Shown here: in pieces, positions 46,000 to 56,469 of the stretch
How the letters are laid out: the number at the start of each line of letters is the position of its first letter
Numbering within the stretch: the stretch's first letter is position 1
Assembly: GCA_028583605.1 (NCBI GenBank)
Contig: CM053329.1
Span: forward strand, 14,389,243 to 14,453,242
Source: Dastarcus helophoroides
Taxonomy: Eukaryota > Arthropoda > Insecta > Coleoptera > Bothrideridae
Direction: 5' to 3'
Length of the DNA: 64,000 nucleotides
Translations under genes and position numbers: made by a program
Notes under the pieces: model-generated
What the model saw: only the letters and a program-made list of their open reading frames with translations
Told to the model about the DNA's origin: nothing
Databases searched by the model: none

Positions 46000-46813
46000 T
46001 TTTTCACAACAATGACTTAAAAGTTGCATAATGTTAAATACACAAATAATCATTAAAGCATAAAATGTATCACCTAAAAGTAAAAATTGATTAATGTTAC
46101 ATATCTTTTTGACTAAAGTGCATTTTGCACGTTAGATGTTCAAAATTTTTAAATTTAAAATTAAAATTTGTGGAGAAAACCCAAATTTTGAATTACGATC
46201 AAAATAGGTCATGGTTAAGCTCATAATTTTGAGGAAAAAGGCAGATATTATCTTTTTACTTTGGTTGATTCACAGGACCTTCTATTAGATGTGCTCAGGG
46301 CACACGAGGCCCTAAAATATTTAAGATATGGGGCAGTGTTGCCAAGAAAATATTAAATTTATTACTTTCTAGGCAACTTGTTAACGAGTAAAAAAACGTC
46401 AGACTATCTCGAGAATTTCTGATCACTTAAAAAAATGCATTGCCACAGGGCTCAAGAATTTTGGTAACCAAAAAGACCACAAAGCAATTATTCCACGTGG
46501 GGCTTCCTTATAAGGTCCTCAACCTTCTTCTCCCTGCAATTTCTTCTGGGAGACACTGTATGTCCAAATATGATTTTTTTAAAACTTCCCAAGTTGGCGA
46601 GGGCCCTAAGTACAGCTTTGGTTCCTTACCATCGAATAGCTCGGACGTAAATCCAACACTGGCTGTGCTATATGTGTTGTGCCCTGCCCAACCTCTCCTC
46701 TCGTGGAGAGAAAGTGGAATAAAAATACAAAAGATGAAGAGAGTGAAACATGACAAGTAAAATAGAGAGGAATTTCTGGGAAGCAGTTCTACTGGTCAAA
46801 GCTGCTCGCACGT
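46000..46813. other. intron 1 DNA next to exon 1, unidentified GC-richer block 46270-46760
   Basis: A minus-strand frame at 46508-46756 includes HERRGWAGHNTYSTASVGFT and a plus frame overlaps it. I recognise no family, and stops interrupt both sides. It may be a decayed transposon. No exon with matching phase is seen. Confidence 0.3.
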
Positions 46814-46819
46814 ACTAAC

Positions 46820-47555
46820 CTCTAGGGCTTCGATTACTATCTGGAATTATGCTATGCCTAGGACTCCTGTTGGTCTCTTCTGGTGTGGTAAACCACGTGG
46901 TCGACTCCGAAGGCGTGATGCTCTGTCTCGGAGTCCGGTTCGAATCCGGCACTAAGCTATTACGCGGACTGCGATTAAATTCAGGAGCGAGACTCAATCG
47001 CGACCCGTACCCGTTATTGTCAGGGGTCAGACTATGCCGAGGACTGCGGCTCGTCTCAGGCACGAGACTATTCCGCGGACTTTTGCCCACATCCGGCGCA
47101 AGACTATTCCTCGGACTCCTACTAAAACTATCCGGAACCAGACTATTCCTAGGGCTCAGCGCCGCGTCCGGTATCAAACTGTTCCTTGGACTGCGCGAGT
47201 ACGAATCGTTCGGCACCAGACTGTGCCGTGGACTTCGATGTGAATCAGGTACCAGACTGTTTCTTGGACTGAGGGATTCCGGTGCGATGCTTTGGCGCGG
47301 ACTTCTGTTGTCTGGAGGTAGCGTTTCTCTAGTCTCTAGGGATATGTCGGGTATGATGCTGTGACGGGGGCTTCGGTTCATTTCCGCCGCCGATAGGGTG
47401 TTTCTGGCGGCTCGATCGCTGTCGACCGGCGACACGGCGATGCTGGCGCGACGTCCCGGACTCGTGGTGGCCGAACGGGAGGTTCTCGTCTGAGCGGAGG
47501 CGGCCGCGCTTCGGGAGGCGCGCCGCCGGCGGGAGGAAGTCGTCCGGTGCAACAT
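46820..47555 (-). CDS. host gene exon 1 (first coding): Ser-Pro-Arg decapeptide repeats
   Basis: The ATG at 47555 opens a frame that runs to the donor GTTAGT after base 46820, leaving one G in phase 1. The 245 codons begin with a very basic Arg/Ser/Ala stretch (MLHRTTSSRRRRASRSAAAS). About 14 tandem units of roughly ten residues follow, consensus RSPR(N/H/Q)S(I/L)xP(D/E), for example NRSPRHSIIPD, LSPRNSLVPD and NRTPRQSITPS. With exon 2 the repeat totals about 18. Each unit combines a Ser-Pro site with an Arg-x-Ser site, so multisite phosphorylation of a disordered cytoplasmic tail is a reasonable inference. The membrane helix is encoded about 37 kb downstream in exon 5. I know no firm ortholog name. 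Sequence is GC-rich, unlike all neighbours. An antisense frame (46849-47364) is a shadow. Confidence 0.88.
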
Positions 47556-47587
47556 GGTTTGTGTTGGATCTATTGCATGGTGTCAGC
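47556..47587 (-). promoter_or_regulatory. 5' leader of exon 1 with acceptor and minimal uORF
   Basis: CCATTTCAG precedes base 47587, so an upstream non-coding exon is expected. The short leader holds ATGCAATAG, a two-codon upstream ORF (Met-Gln-stop) that ends 13 bases before the main ATG. It may reduce initiation at the main start. The main start context is AAACCATGT. Confidence 0.6.
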
Positions 47588-47639
47588 CTGAAATGGAAAC
47601 CTATCATTAAAACATGACACAAAAAAATGAGTGTATGGT

Positions 47640-48080
47640 GGTTTTTGGTGGTTTTTGGAGGCCAGAGGTGATTACGAAATTTATCAATTTTATTCGCGTA
47701 CTTTGAAAATAAAAATACAATTCTTGTGTCTATCTCAACTTTTAATTTACTGACACAACTGGGATTTTGCACATTTATTTAATTTGTTGACTTCCTTCCT
47801 AGTTTGAGGTTAAAATTTTTAATTTTTACTGACTTAAAGGGCAAATTTGTTAAATCTACGGATTAATTTGTTTTATTTTAATGTTTTAATTTATTTCTAG
47901 TTCTTATTAAAACCCAGAAATTGTAGATTTTTATAAAACAGGGATAGATGATGCTGTCAATCAAACATACTTTCTCTTTTGTGAAATTAGTTTAGTTAAA
48001 CGTAATAAAACTAACTTTATTAGTAGAGACCTCAATCAGTAGAGAGCATTTGCATATTTGCGCTTTCGTAAAATTTTGAA
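47640..48080. other. intron or upstream DNA, no feature seen
   Basis: No upstream exon could be recognised; a non-coding exon cannot be found by reading frame. The sequence becomes satellite-like after about 48060. Confidence 0.3.
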
Positions 48081-48419
48081 ATATCGAAATACTGATTTTT
48101 TGTCAGAATTTTTTTTTGCAAAATTTGTCTTTTTATTTTCAAATTTATTATTAAAATTTGACCTCTTTCTTATTAAAATATGATCTCTTTCAAATTTTTA
48201 TTTCTTAAATCCAAATTTTTCCTTTTTTCTTTCTTTAAAATTTCTATTTTCAAAAATTTTACCTTTTTTGAAAATTTCCACTTCGAATTGTTGATGAAAA
48301 TTTACCTTTTTTTTCAAAATTTGGGCAATCTTTTGATAAAAAAGTGAAAACTTTGAACAAATTCTTTTTGGAAATTCTGAATTTTTTGTAAAAAGATAAA
48401 TGTTCCAAAAATTGTTTTT

Positions 48420-48990
48420 GAAAATTGTAAGAAAACTTTTTTTAAAGCTGATTTTCTAAAAATTCTATCTTGTTTCTTAAAATTAACATTTACCTCAATA
48501 TTGAACATTTTCTGACGTCATGGTAGAGCACTTCTCTCTCCCTGAAGGCAGTCAAGAAAAAATAAATATATAACCGAAAAATATCGAATTTTTCTCAAAA
48601 TTTGCTTATTTTGTTTTGAAAATTTAACGGAGCTAAAGGCTCAGATATTTTAAATTTTTACCAGATTTCGACTTTTTCCTTAAAGTTTCGATCTTCGAGA
48701 AATTCCAAGAAAACTTTTTTTAAACTTAATTTTCTGAAAGTTCTACCTTGTTTCCCAAAATTAACATTTACCTTAATATTGAACATTTTCTGACGTAATG
48801 GTAGAGCACTTCTCTCCCCCTGAAGGCAGTCAAGAAAAAATAATTATATAACCGAAAAATATCGAATTTTTCTCAAAATTTGCTCATTTTGTTTTCAAAA
48901 TTTAACAAAACTGAAGGCTCAGACATTTTAAATTTTTACCAGATTTCGACTTTGTCCTCAAAGTTTCAATTTTTGCTCCTAATTTTCATC
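48420..48990 (+). repeat. tandem duplication of a 278 bp unit
   Basis: TTGAACATTTTCTGACGT with GGTAGAGCACTTCTCTC and CCTGAAGGCAGTCAAG occurs at about 48503 and 48781, identical over most of 150 bp. These words are less AT-rich than the surrounding satellite. Confidence 0.85.
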
Positions 48991-49079
48991 TTTTTTTCTA
49001 ATTTTTTTTAATTCTTTTTATTTTTAGAAACTTTAAGTATATTCCCCAAAATTAGTATTTTTCTCAACGTTTGTATTGT

Positions 49080-51240
49080 TTCAAAATTCTTCTTTTTTTA
49101 TTAAAGTCTATTCTCAAAACTTGACCTTCTATGCGAAATTTCAATTTTTTCTCAGAATTTGTCTTTTTATCGGAATTTTGATTTTTTTTTCATAATTCGT
49201 CTATATTTTAATAGACAAATTTTGTAAGATTTCTTTTTTTCCTAAAATTTAACTATTTCTCAAAATTTTTTTTCTGAATTTCAAGCTATTTCTCGAAATT
49301 CGTTTTATTTCATAACTTCAGATTCTTTTTGAAATTTTCTTCCTGCTAGAATCAGACCTTCAATACATTTTGACTGGTTTCTTAAAATTCGACTTTTTCT
49401 CGAAATTCTTATGTTTATTTTAAAATTTAGTTTCTAGAATTTTTCAAAATTCTTCTTTTTTTATAAACGTCTATCCTCAAAATTTGACCTTCTATGCGAA
49501 ATTTCAATTTTTTCTCGGAATTCGTGTTTTTATCGAAATTTTTATATTTTTTTTCCTCAAAATTCGTCTATATTTTAATAGACAAATTTTGTAAGATTTC
49601 TTTTTTTCCTAAAATTTAACTATTTCTCAAATTTTCTTTCTGAATTTCAAGCTTTTTCTCGAAATTCGTTTTATTTCATAACTTCAGATTCTTTTTGAAA
49701 TTTTCTTCCTGCTAGAATCAGACCTTCAATACATTTTGACTGGTTTCTTAAAATTCGACTTTTTCTCGAAATTCTTATGTTTATTTTAAAATTTAGTTTC
49801 TAGAATTTTTCAAAATTCTTCTTTTTTTATAAACGTCTATCCTCAAAATTTGACCTTCTATGCGAAATTTCAATTTTTTCTCGGAATTCGTGTTTTTATC
49901 GAAATATTTATATTTTTTTTCCTCAAAATTCGTCTATATTTTAATAGACAAATTTTGTAAGATTTCTTTTTTTCCTAAAATTTGACTTTCTCTCAAAATT
50001 TCCTTTCTGAATTTTAAGTTTTTTCTCGAAATTCGTTATATTTCATGACTTCAGATTCTTTTTAAATTTTTTTCCTGCTAGAATCAGACCTTCAGTACAT
50101 TTTGGCTGGTTCCCTAAAATTCGACTTTTTCTCGAACTTCTCATTTTTATTTTAAAATTCAGTATCTAAAATTTATCGAAATGACGACTCTTTCTTTAAA
50201 ATTGGACTTTTTTCGATCTTTTTCATGTAACTTCCATTTTTTTTTCATAATTTGTCTTTGGAAATTCAGATTTTTTCCTTGAATTTCGTCTTTTTCTTAG
50301 AATGTAGAAATTTTTCCTTTAATCGTGTTTTCGAAATTTTGGTTTTTATGTCAGTATCATATGCTTTAGGTTCTAGAAATTGTAACTTTTTTTTTGGAAA
50401 TTCGTCTCTTTCTCAAAATTTTGATTTATATTTTCAATATTCGTGTTTCTCATAGACAGCTGTTCTCAATTTCACTTTTTTTTTCAGAATTTAAGTTTTT
50501 AAGGGAAATTTCTATTGTTTTTTGAAGTCTACCCTCAAAACTTGACCTTCTATGCGAAATTTCAATATTTTCTCGGAATTCGTGTTTTTATCGAAATTTT
50601 AATATTTTTTTTCTCAAAATTCGTCTATATTTTAATAGACAAATTTTGTAAGATTTCTTTTTTTCCTAAAATTTAACTATCTCACAAAATTTTCTTTTTG
50701 TATTTTAAGCTTTTTCTCGAAATTCGTTATATTTAATAACTTCAGATTCTTTTTGAAATTTGCTTCCTGCTAGAATCAAACCTTCAGTACATTTTGACTG
50801 GTAACCTAAAATTCGACTTTTTCTCGAAATTCTCATTTTTATTTCAAAATTCAGTATCTAAAATTTATCGAAATGACGACTCTTTCCTTAAAATTGGTCT
50901 TTTTTCGATCTTTTTCATGTAACGTTCATTTTTTTTTATAATTTGTCTTTGGAAATTCAGATTTTTTTCCTTGAATTTCGTCTTTTTCTCGAAATGTAGA
51001 AATTTTTCCGTAAATCATGTTTTCGAAATTTCGGCTTTTATGTCAGTATCATATGCTTTAGGTTCTAGAAATTGTAACTTTTTTTTGAAAATTCGTCTCT
51101 TTCTCAAAATTTCGATTTATATTTTCAACATTCGTGTTTCTCATAGACAACTGTTCTCAATTTCACTATTTTTTCCAAAATTTAAGTTATGGGAAATTTC
51201 TATTGTTTTTTGAAGTTTTGTCTATTTGTTCAAAATACGT
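49080..51240 (+). repeat. nested satellite: 365 bp units within a 691 bp higher-order unit
   Basis: GACCTTCTATGCGAAATTTC occurs at 49122, 49486, 49852 and 50543, with spacings 364, 366 and 691. A second block, with TTAGGTTCTAGAAATTGTAAC and TTTTTTTCATAATTTGTC, occurs at about 50210-50520 and again about 690 bp later. A 365 bp satellite thus gained an extra block, and the enlarged unit was then duplicated. T-rich on plus. Confidence 0.8.
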
Positions 51241-52380
51241 GTTTGTTGACATTTTTGTCAAAAATATTGACTTTCTTTGGAAAGTTTCTAATTTTTTTCT
51301 AATATTCAACCGTCAACATGTTTTCTTGAAATTTCACGGTTTTCTTTCCAAATTTTGTTATTATAAGTTATTCTCTAAAAAATTTATTCTTTTTGAATCT
51401 GCATGTCTGAACATTTTGACTGGATTCCTAAAGTTTCTGAAAATTTAGGCTTTTACTTAGAAATTAATTTTTTCTCGAAATTTTGATCTTTTCCCTTAAA
51501 ATAACTGTTTTTCCAAAAATTCTGCTTTATTTTCAAAATTCTAATTTTTGATATTTTTTTTTTAAAATCTTTTCTTGAAATCCTTTTATTTTTTCTTCAA
51601 GTAATAATTTTGAACAAAAAAAGCAGAAATTTGAGCAACAAAAATATAACAATTTAGAGGGATTCAAAGTTATTATAAAAATGTCATATTTTGACAAAAA
51701 AGCTTAAAATTGGTGAAAAAAGTGGACATTTTGAAGCCTTTATTTTAAAAAGTAGACAATATTTCAAAAAATTGGAATATTTAAAAAGCCAAAATTAAAA
51801 AGAAACAAAATCGTCGATTTAAAAAAAAAAATCAAACGTTTGGAAAAAGACCCAACTTTTCAAAAAAATCAATCCATCCTGAAATTCCTAAAGCAACTTT
51901 TAAATCTCAACTTGAATTTAAGATTTTTAAAAAATCCAAAATTTTGAAATAGGCCATTCTAAAGCTCAAAATTTGTGTAAAAAGTGGACATTTTGAAGCC
52001 TCTATTTTGAAAAAAAGAAGATATTTTAAAAAACTAGAATATTTAAAAAGCCAAAATTAAAAAGAAACAAAATCGTCGATATTTAAACAAACAAAAAATC
52101 AAACGTTTGGAAAAAGACCTAATTTTTCAAAAGAATCAATCCATCCTGAAATTCCTAAAGAAACTTTTAAATCTCAACTTGAATTTTTGGAAAATATGTC
52201 GACATTTTAAAATCAACAAAACTCAGAACAAAACAAAATTCAGAACTTATTGGGGAATTAGAAAATTAAATTTGGAAAGCTGTAACTTTAAAAAGTCCCC
52301 ATTTTGAAAGTTTCATTTTGAAAAACTAAGAATTTCAGAAAACCTTAAATCTTAACAATAAGATCGAAAGTAAAACAAAT
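51241..52380. repeat. degenerate AT satellite with a T-rich to A-rich switch near 51.6 kb, including a 250 bp direct repeat
   Basis: A strand-asymmetry switch occurs near 51600. GCCAAAATTAAAAAGAAACA with AAATCGTCGAT recurs near 51787 and 52051. No genes are supported. Confidence 0.6.
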
Positions 52381-53480
52381 CAAGATTTAGAAAGTATCTC
52401 CAAGAAGTCGCTATTTTGAAAGTTTCATTTTGAAAAAGCGGATATATCAGAAAAATTGAAATTTCGACATTAAGATGGAAAGTAAAAAAATCAAGATTTA
52501 ACAAGTAACTCCAAAAAGTCGCTATTTTAACTTACATTTTGAAAAAATAAGTATTTCAGAAAAATTGAAATTTTAACAATAAGATCCAAAGTATAAAAAA
52601 TCAAGATTTAAAAAGTATCTCCAAAAAGTCGCTATTTTGAAAGTTATCTTTTTGAAAAAGTGAATATTTCAGAAAAATTGAAATGTTATCAATAAGATCA
52701 AAAGTATAAAAATCAAGATTTAAAAAGTATCTTCAAAAAGTCGCTATTTTGAAAGTTATCTTTTGGAAAAAGTGAATATTTTAGAAAAATTGAAATTTTA
52801 ACAATAAGATCAAAAGTATAAAAATCAATATTTAAAAAGTATCTTCAAAAAGTCGCTATTTTGAAAGTTACATTTTGAAAAAGTGAATATTTCAGAAAAA
52901 TTAAAATTTCGACAATAAGATCCAAAGTAAAAAAAATCAAGATTCAACAAGTAACTCCAAAAGGTTGCTATTTTGAAAGTTACATTTTGAAAAATGAGTA
53001 TTTCACAAAAATTAAAATTTTAACAATAAGATCGAAAGTACAAAAAAAAATATTTAAAAAGTATCTTTAGATAGTCGCTATTTTAAAAGATACATTTTGA
53101 AAGAGTGAATATTTCAGAAAAATTGAAATTTCGACATTAAGATCGAAAGTAAAAAAATCAAGGTTTAACAAGTAACTTCAAAAAGTCGCTATTTTGAAAG
53201 TTACATTTTGATAAAATAAGTATTTTAGAAAAATTGAAATTTTAACAATAAGATCGAAAGTATAAAAAATCAAGATTTAAAAAGTATCTCCAAAAAGCCG
53301 CTATTTTGAAAGTTACATTTTTAAAAAGTGAATATTTCAGAAAAATTGAAATTTCGACAATAAGATCGAAAGTAAAAAAAATCAAGATTTAACAGGTAAC
53401 TCCAAAAGGTTGCTATTTTGAAAGTTACATTTTGAAAAAATGAGTATTTCAGAAAAATTGAAATTTCGACAATAAGATCG
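52381..53480 (+). repeat. 111 bp satellite, ten copies, two variants
   Basis: G(T/C)CGCTATTTT or GTTGCTATTTT falls at 52408, 52518, 52628, 52740, 52852, 52964, 53074, 53185, 53297 and 53409, at spacings of 110-112. Variant A is preceded by TTTAAAAAGTATCT and variant B by TTTAACAAGTAACT, in the order A-B-A-A-A-B-A-B-A-B. Confidence 0.9.
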
Positions 53481-54850
53481 AGCAGTCAACATTTTCAGCT
53501 TTCCATTTTGAAAAAAACTTGATTTAAAGAAAATGAAACATATTAAAAAGAAGACAAATAAAACTTAAAATATTTCATTGGATCAAAATTTTGAAAAAAA
53601 ATCCAAATTTTGAACAAAGCTCGAAATTTTCAAAAAGAGTCGATCTTTCCTGAAATTTGTAAAAACCTTTCGAATCTCAACTTGAATTTGTGGAAAATAC
53701 GTCAAAAATGGAAGTCAACAAACTCAGAACAAAACAAAATTCAGAATTTATTAAAACTAAATTTGGAAAATTAAATTTGGAAAGCCGAAATTTTGAAAAG
53801 TGGGTATTTTGAAAGTCACATTTTGAAAAAGTGAAAATTTGAGAAAAATTGTAATTCTGACTAAACAAATCGTAAGTAAAAAAAAATCAAAATTGAAAAA
53901 GAAGTAAAAATGTTGAGCTTTCTATTTTGAAACGAAGAGATTAAAGAAAAAGTTTGAACAAATCAAGAAGAGCAAAAATTAAAGAGAGCGACATTTTTCA
54001 TTGAATCGAAATTTTGAAATAAAAATGTAATTGAAAAAAAAATCAAAATTTTGGAAAACAGGCCAAATTTTCAAAAAAGTCAATCTATCCTAAAATTTGT
54101 GAAAATACTTTTAAATCTCAACCTAAATTTTTGGAAAATAAGTCGAAAATTTTAAGATCAACAAACTCAGAACAAAACAAAATTCAGAATTCATTAAAAA
54201 TCTTGAAAAACGAAACTCGTAATTTTAAAAAGTTGCTATTTTGAAAATCACTATTTTGACAGTTACTATTTTGAAAAAGTGAGAATTTAAGAAAAATTGA
54301 AATTATGATGAGAAAAAATCGTAAGTAAAAAAAATCAAAATTCTAAAAGAAGTGAAATTTGTGAACTTTCTATTTTGAAAAAAGTAAGAGATTGAAAAAA
54401 AGTTTAAACAAATCAAAAGAAGGAGAAATTAAAAAGAACAACATTTTTCATGGAGTCGAAATTGTAAAAAAAAATCCAAACTTTGGAAAAAAGCCAAAAT
54501 TTTCAAAAAAGTTAATCCATCCTGAAATTTGTGAAAATACTTTCGAATCTAAACTTGAAATTTTGGAAAGCATGTCGAAATTTTAAGATCAACAAACTCT
54601 GAACACAACAAAAAAACAACATTTTATTAAAAAGTCTCTGAAAATTAAATTTGGAAAGTCGAAATTTTAAAATATTGCTATTTTAAAAGTCATTATTGTG
54701 AAAGTTACCATTTTGAAAAAGTGAGAATTTCAGAAAATTGGAATTCTGATAAGAAACAATCGTAGTCAAAATTTCAAACTTTCCATTTCGAAAAAAGGAA
54801 GAGATTTAAAAAAAGTTCGAACAAATCAAGAAGAACAGAAATTAAAAAGA
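53481..54850 (+). repeat. 430-440 bp satellite units
   Basis: Successive units with GAAATTTGTGAAAATACTTT, CAACAAACTCAGAACAAAAC and AACATTTTTCATTGA recur at about 53640, 54070 and 54500, with relatives at 52130, 55215 and 55775. A-rich on plus. Short frames are unsupported. Confidence 0.7.
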
Positions 54851-54867
54851 ACAACATTTTTCATTGA

Positions 54868-55133
54868 TGCAAGTAGAATGCAACCTAGACTACAAATTCA
54901 TGCAGCCCTCCAGGCGTGTATAGTAAATCATAGGTAGCTGAACTACCAACAGTTGAAACACTGCCTCCTAGCGAAGCGGTTGCTCTCTAGGAACAATTTC
55001 CCAGAAGACAAGGATTCTAATGCACAGACCAATAGGTTTGAACATTTATTAGATTCGAAGTTTGGTAACCAAAGACCGGTTTCGATCTTGTTAGATCTCA
55101 TCAGTTTGGTATATCCAACTTGAAGGCTAACAA
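54868..55133 (-). mobile_element. retroelement-like insertion carrying a hammerhead ribozyme, 12 bp target duplication
   Basis: The 266 bp insert interrupts a satellite unit. ATTTTTCATTGA occurs directly on both sides (54856-54867 and 55134-55145), whereas uninterrupted satellite units have it once. On the minus strand the element starts with AGCCTTCAAGTTGG, then the ribozyme motif. CGAATCTAATAAATGTTCAA and a GC-richer tail with CTCAGGAGGCAGT-like words follow. It encodes no protein. A hammerhead near one end and a target duplication of this length fit a non-autonomous Penelope-like element or retrozyme; this is inference. Confidence 0.7.
55068..55110 (-). ncRNA. hammerhead ribozyme motif, complete
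   Basis: Minus strand from 55110: stem I strand ACCAAA, core CTGATGA, then stem II GATCT with loop AACA and AGATC (five perfect pairs, G-C next to the core). GAA follows, then stem III ACCGGT (self-complementary, no loop) and C at the cleavage position (55074). The second stem I strand TTTGGT (six perfect pairs) completes it. All invariant hammerhead positions are present. Predicted cleavage is between 55074 and 55073. Loopless palindromic stem III is the form found in Penelope-like elements, where two motifs pair for activity. No folding or assay was done. Confidence 0.85.
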
Positions 55134-55554
55134 ATTTTTCATTGAGTCAAAATTTTGAAAAGAAAAATCTAAATTTTCAAAAAAAAATCTAAATTAAAAA
55201 AAAAGCCGAAATTTTCAAAAAAGTCGATCTATCCTGAAATTTGTGAAAATACTTTTGAATCTTAGTTAAAATTTTTTAAAAATATGTCGAAATTTTAGTA
55301 TCAATAAACCCGGAACAAAAAAAAATTCAGAATTTTATAAAACTAAATTTGGAAAATTAAATTTGGAAAGCCGTAACTTTAAGCAGTCGCTACTTTGAAA
55401 GTCACATTTAAAAAAGTGAGAATTGAAGGAAAATTGAAATTCTGACAAAAAAATCGTACGTAAGAAATATCAAAAAATTAAGAGCCCAAAATTGATAAAG
55501 AACTCAAAATTTTGAACTTTCTATTTTAAAGAAAAGGAAGAGATTTAAACAATT

Positions 55555-56110
55555 TCCCAGAAGACAAGGATTCTAATCCACAGACCAATAGGTTTGAACA
55601 TTTATTAGATTCGAAGTTTGGAAACCAAAGATCGGTTTCGATCTTGTTAGATCTCATCGGTTTGGTATATCCAACTCAAAGCCTAACAAATTTTTCATTG
55701 AGTCAAAATTTTCAAAAGAAAAATCTAAATTTTCAAAAAAAAAATCGAAATTTTGAAAAAAGCCGAAATTTTCAAAAAAGTCGATCTATCCTGAAATTTG
55801 TGAAAATACTTTTATATCTTGATTAAAATTTTTTAAAAATATGTCGGAATTTTAGTATCAATAAACCCGGAACAAAAAAAAAATTCAGAATTTTATAAAA
55901 CTAAATTTGGAAAATTAAATTTGGAAAGCCGTAACTTTAAACAGTCGCTATTTTGAAAGTCACATTTAAAAAAGTGAGAATTGAAGAAAAATTGAAATTC
56001 TGACAAAAAAATCGTACGTAAAAAATATCAAAAAATTAAGAGGCCAAAATTGATAAAGAAGTCAAAATTTTGAACTTTCTATTTTGAAGAAAAGAGATTT
56101 AAGATCAAGT
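55555..56110 (+). repeat. tandem duplication of about 55000-55555, including the ribozyme element's end
   Basis: CCCAGAAGACAAGGATTC through the ribozyme motif and into the satellite (CCTAACAAATTTTTCATTG, AGTCGATCTATCCTG, ACGTAA-AAATATC) repeats the preceding 555 bp at high identity. The ribozyme element is cut at its 55555 side. Confidence 0.8.
55624..55666 (-). ncRNA. hammerhead motif, decayed duplicate
   Basis: This is the duplicate of 55068-55110. Stems I and II are unchanged, but the core reads CCGATGA (invariant U lost) and stem III reads ACCGAT (no longer self-complementary). It is expected to be inactive. Confidence 0.75.
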
Positions 56111-56469
56111 TTGAACAACTCAAGAGAAGAGAAAAAATAAAATGAAACAAAATTTTTCATTGACGTAAGTCACCAAGAATTAAAAAATATTAAAATTCGG
56201 ATAATTACATCGAAAATAAAAGAAATCAAAATTTAAAAAGAAGTCAAAATTTGTTACCTCTTATTTTGAAAAAAAAGAATAGATTTAAATAGTTTAAACC
56301 ATTCAAAAAAAAGAAGTGAAATAATAAAACTTCTTTCCTAAATCAAAACTTTCGAAAAAGTCCACACTTTGAACAAAACTCGAAGTTTTTAAGAGTCAAC
56401 ATTTCAGAACCTGAAATTTGTGAAAAAACCTTGAAATCTGGAGTTAAATTTTATGACAACATGTCGAAA

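Noticed and set aside
46508..46756. 82-residue minus-strand frame upstream of the exon 1 donor
   Set aside because: It lies in intron 1 between two exons that already join in phase, and has no recognisable family.
46849..47364. 171-residue plus-strand frame opposite exon 1
   Set aside because: It is the antisense of the Ser-Pro-Arg repeat. The minus strand has start, repeat logic and in-phase splice sites.
47329..47772. 147-residue minus-strand frame overlapping the start of exon 1
   Set aside because: It crosses the exon 1 acceptor in another frame and has no domain. It exists only because exon 1 is GC-rich.
52381..53480. Regular spacing reminiscent of a CRISPR array
   Set aside because: Units are contiguous 111 bp tandem repeats without unique spacers, in a eukaryotic context.
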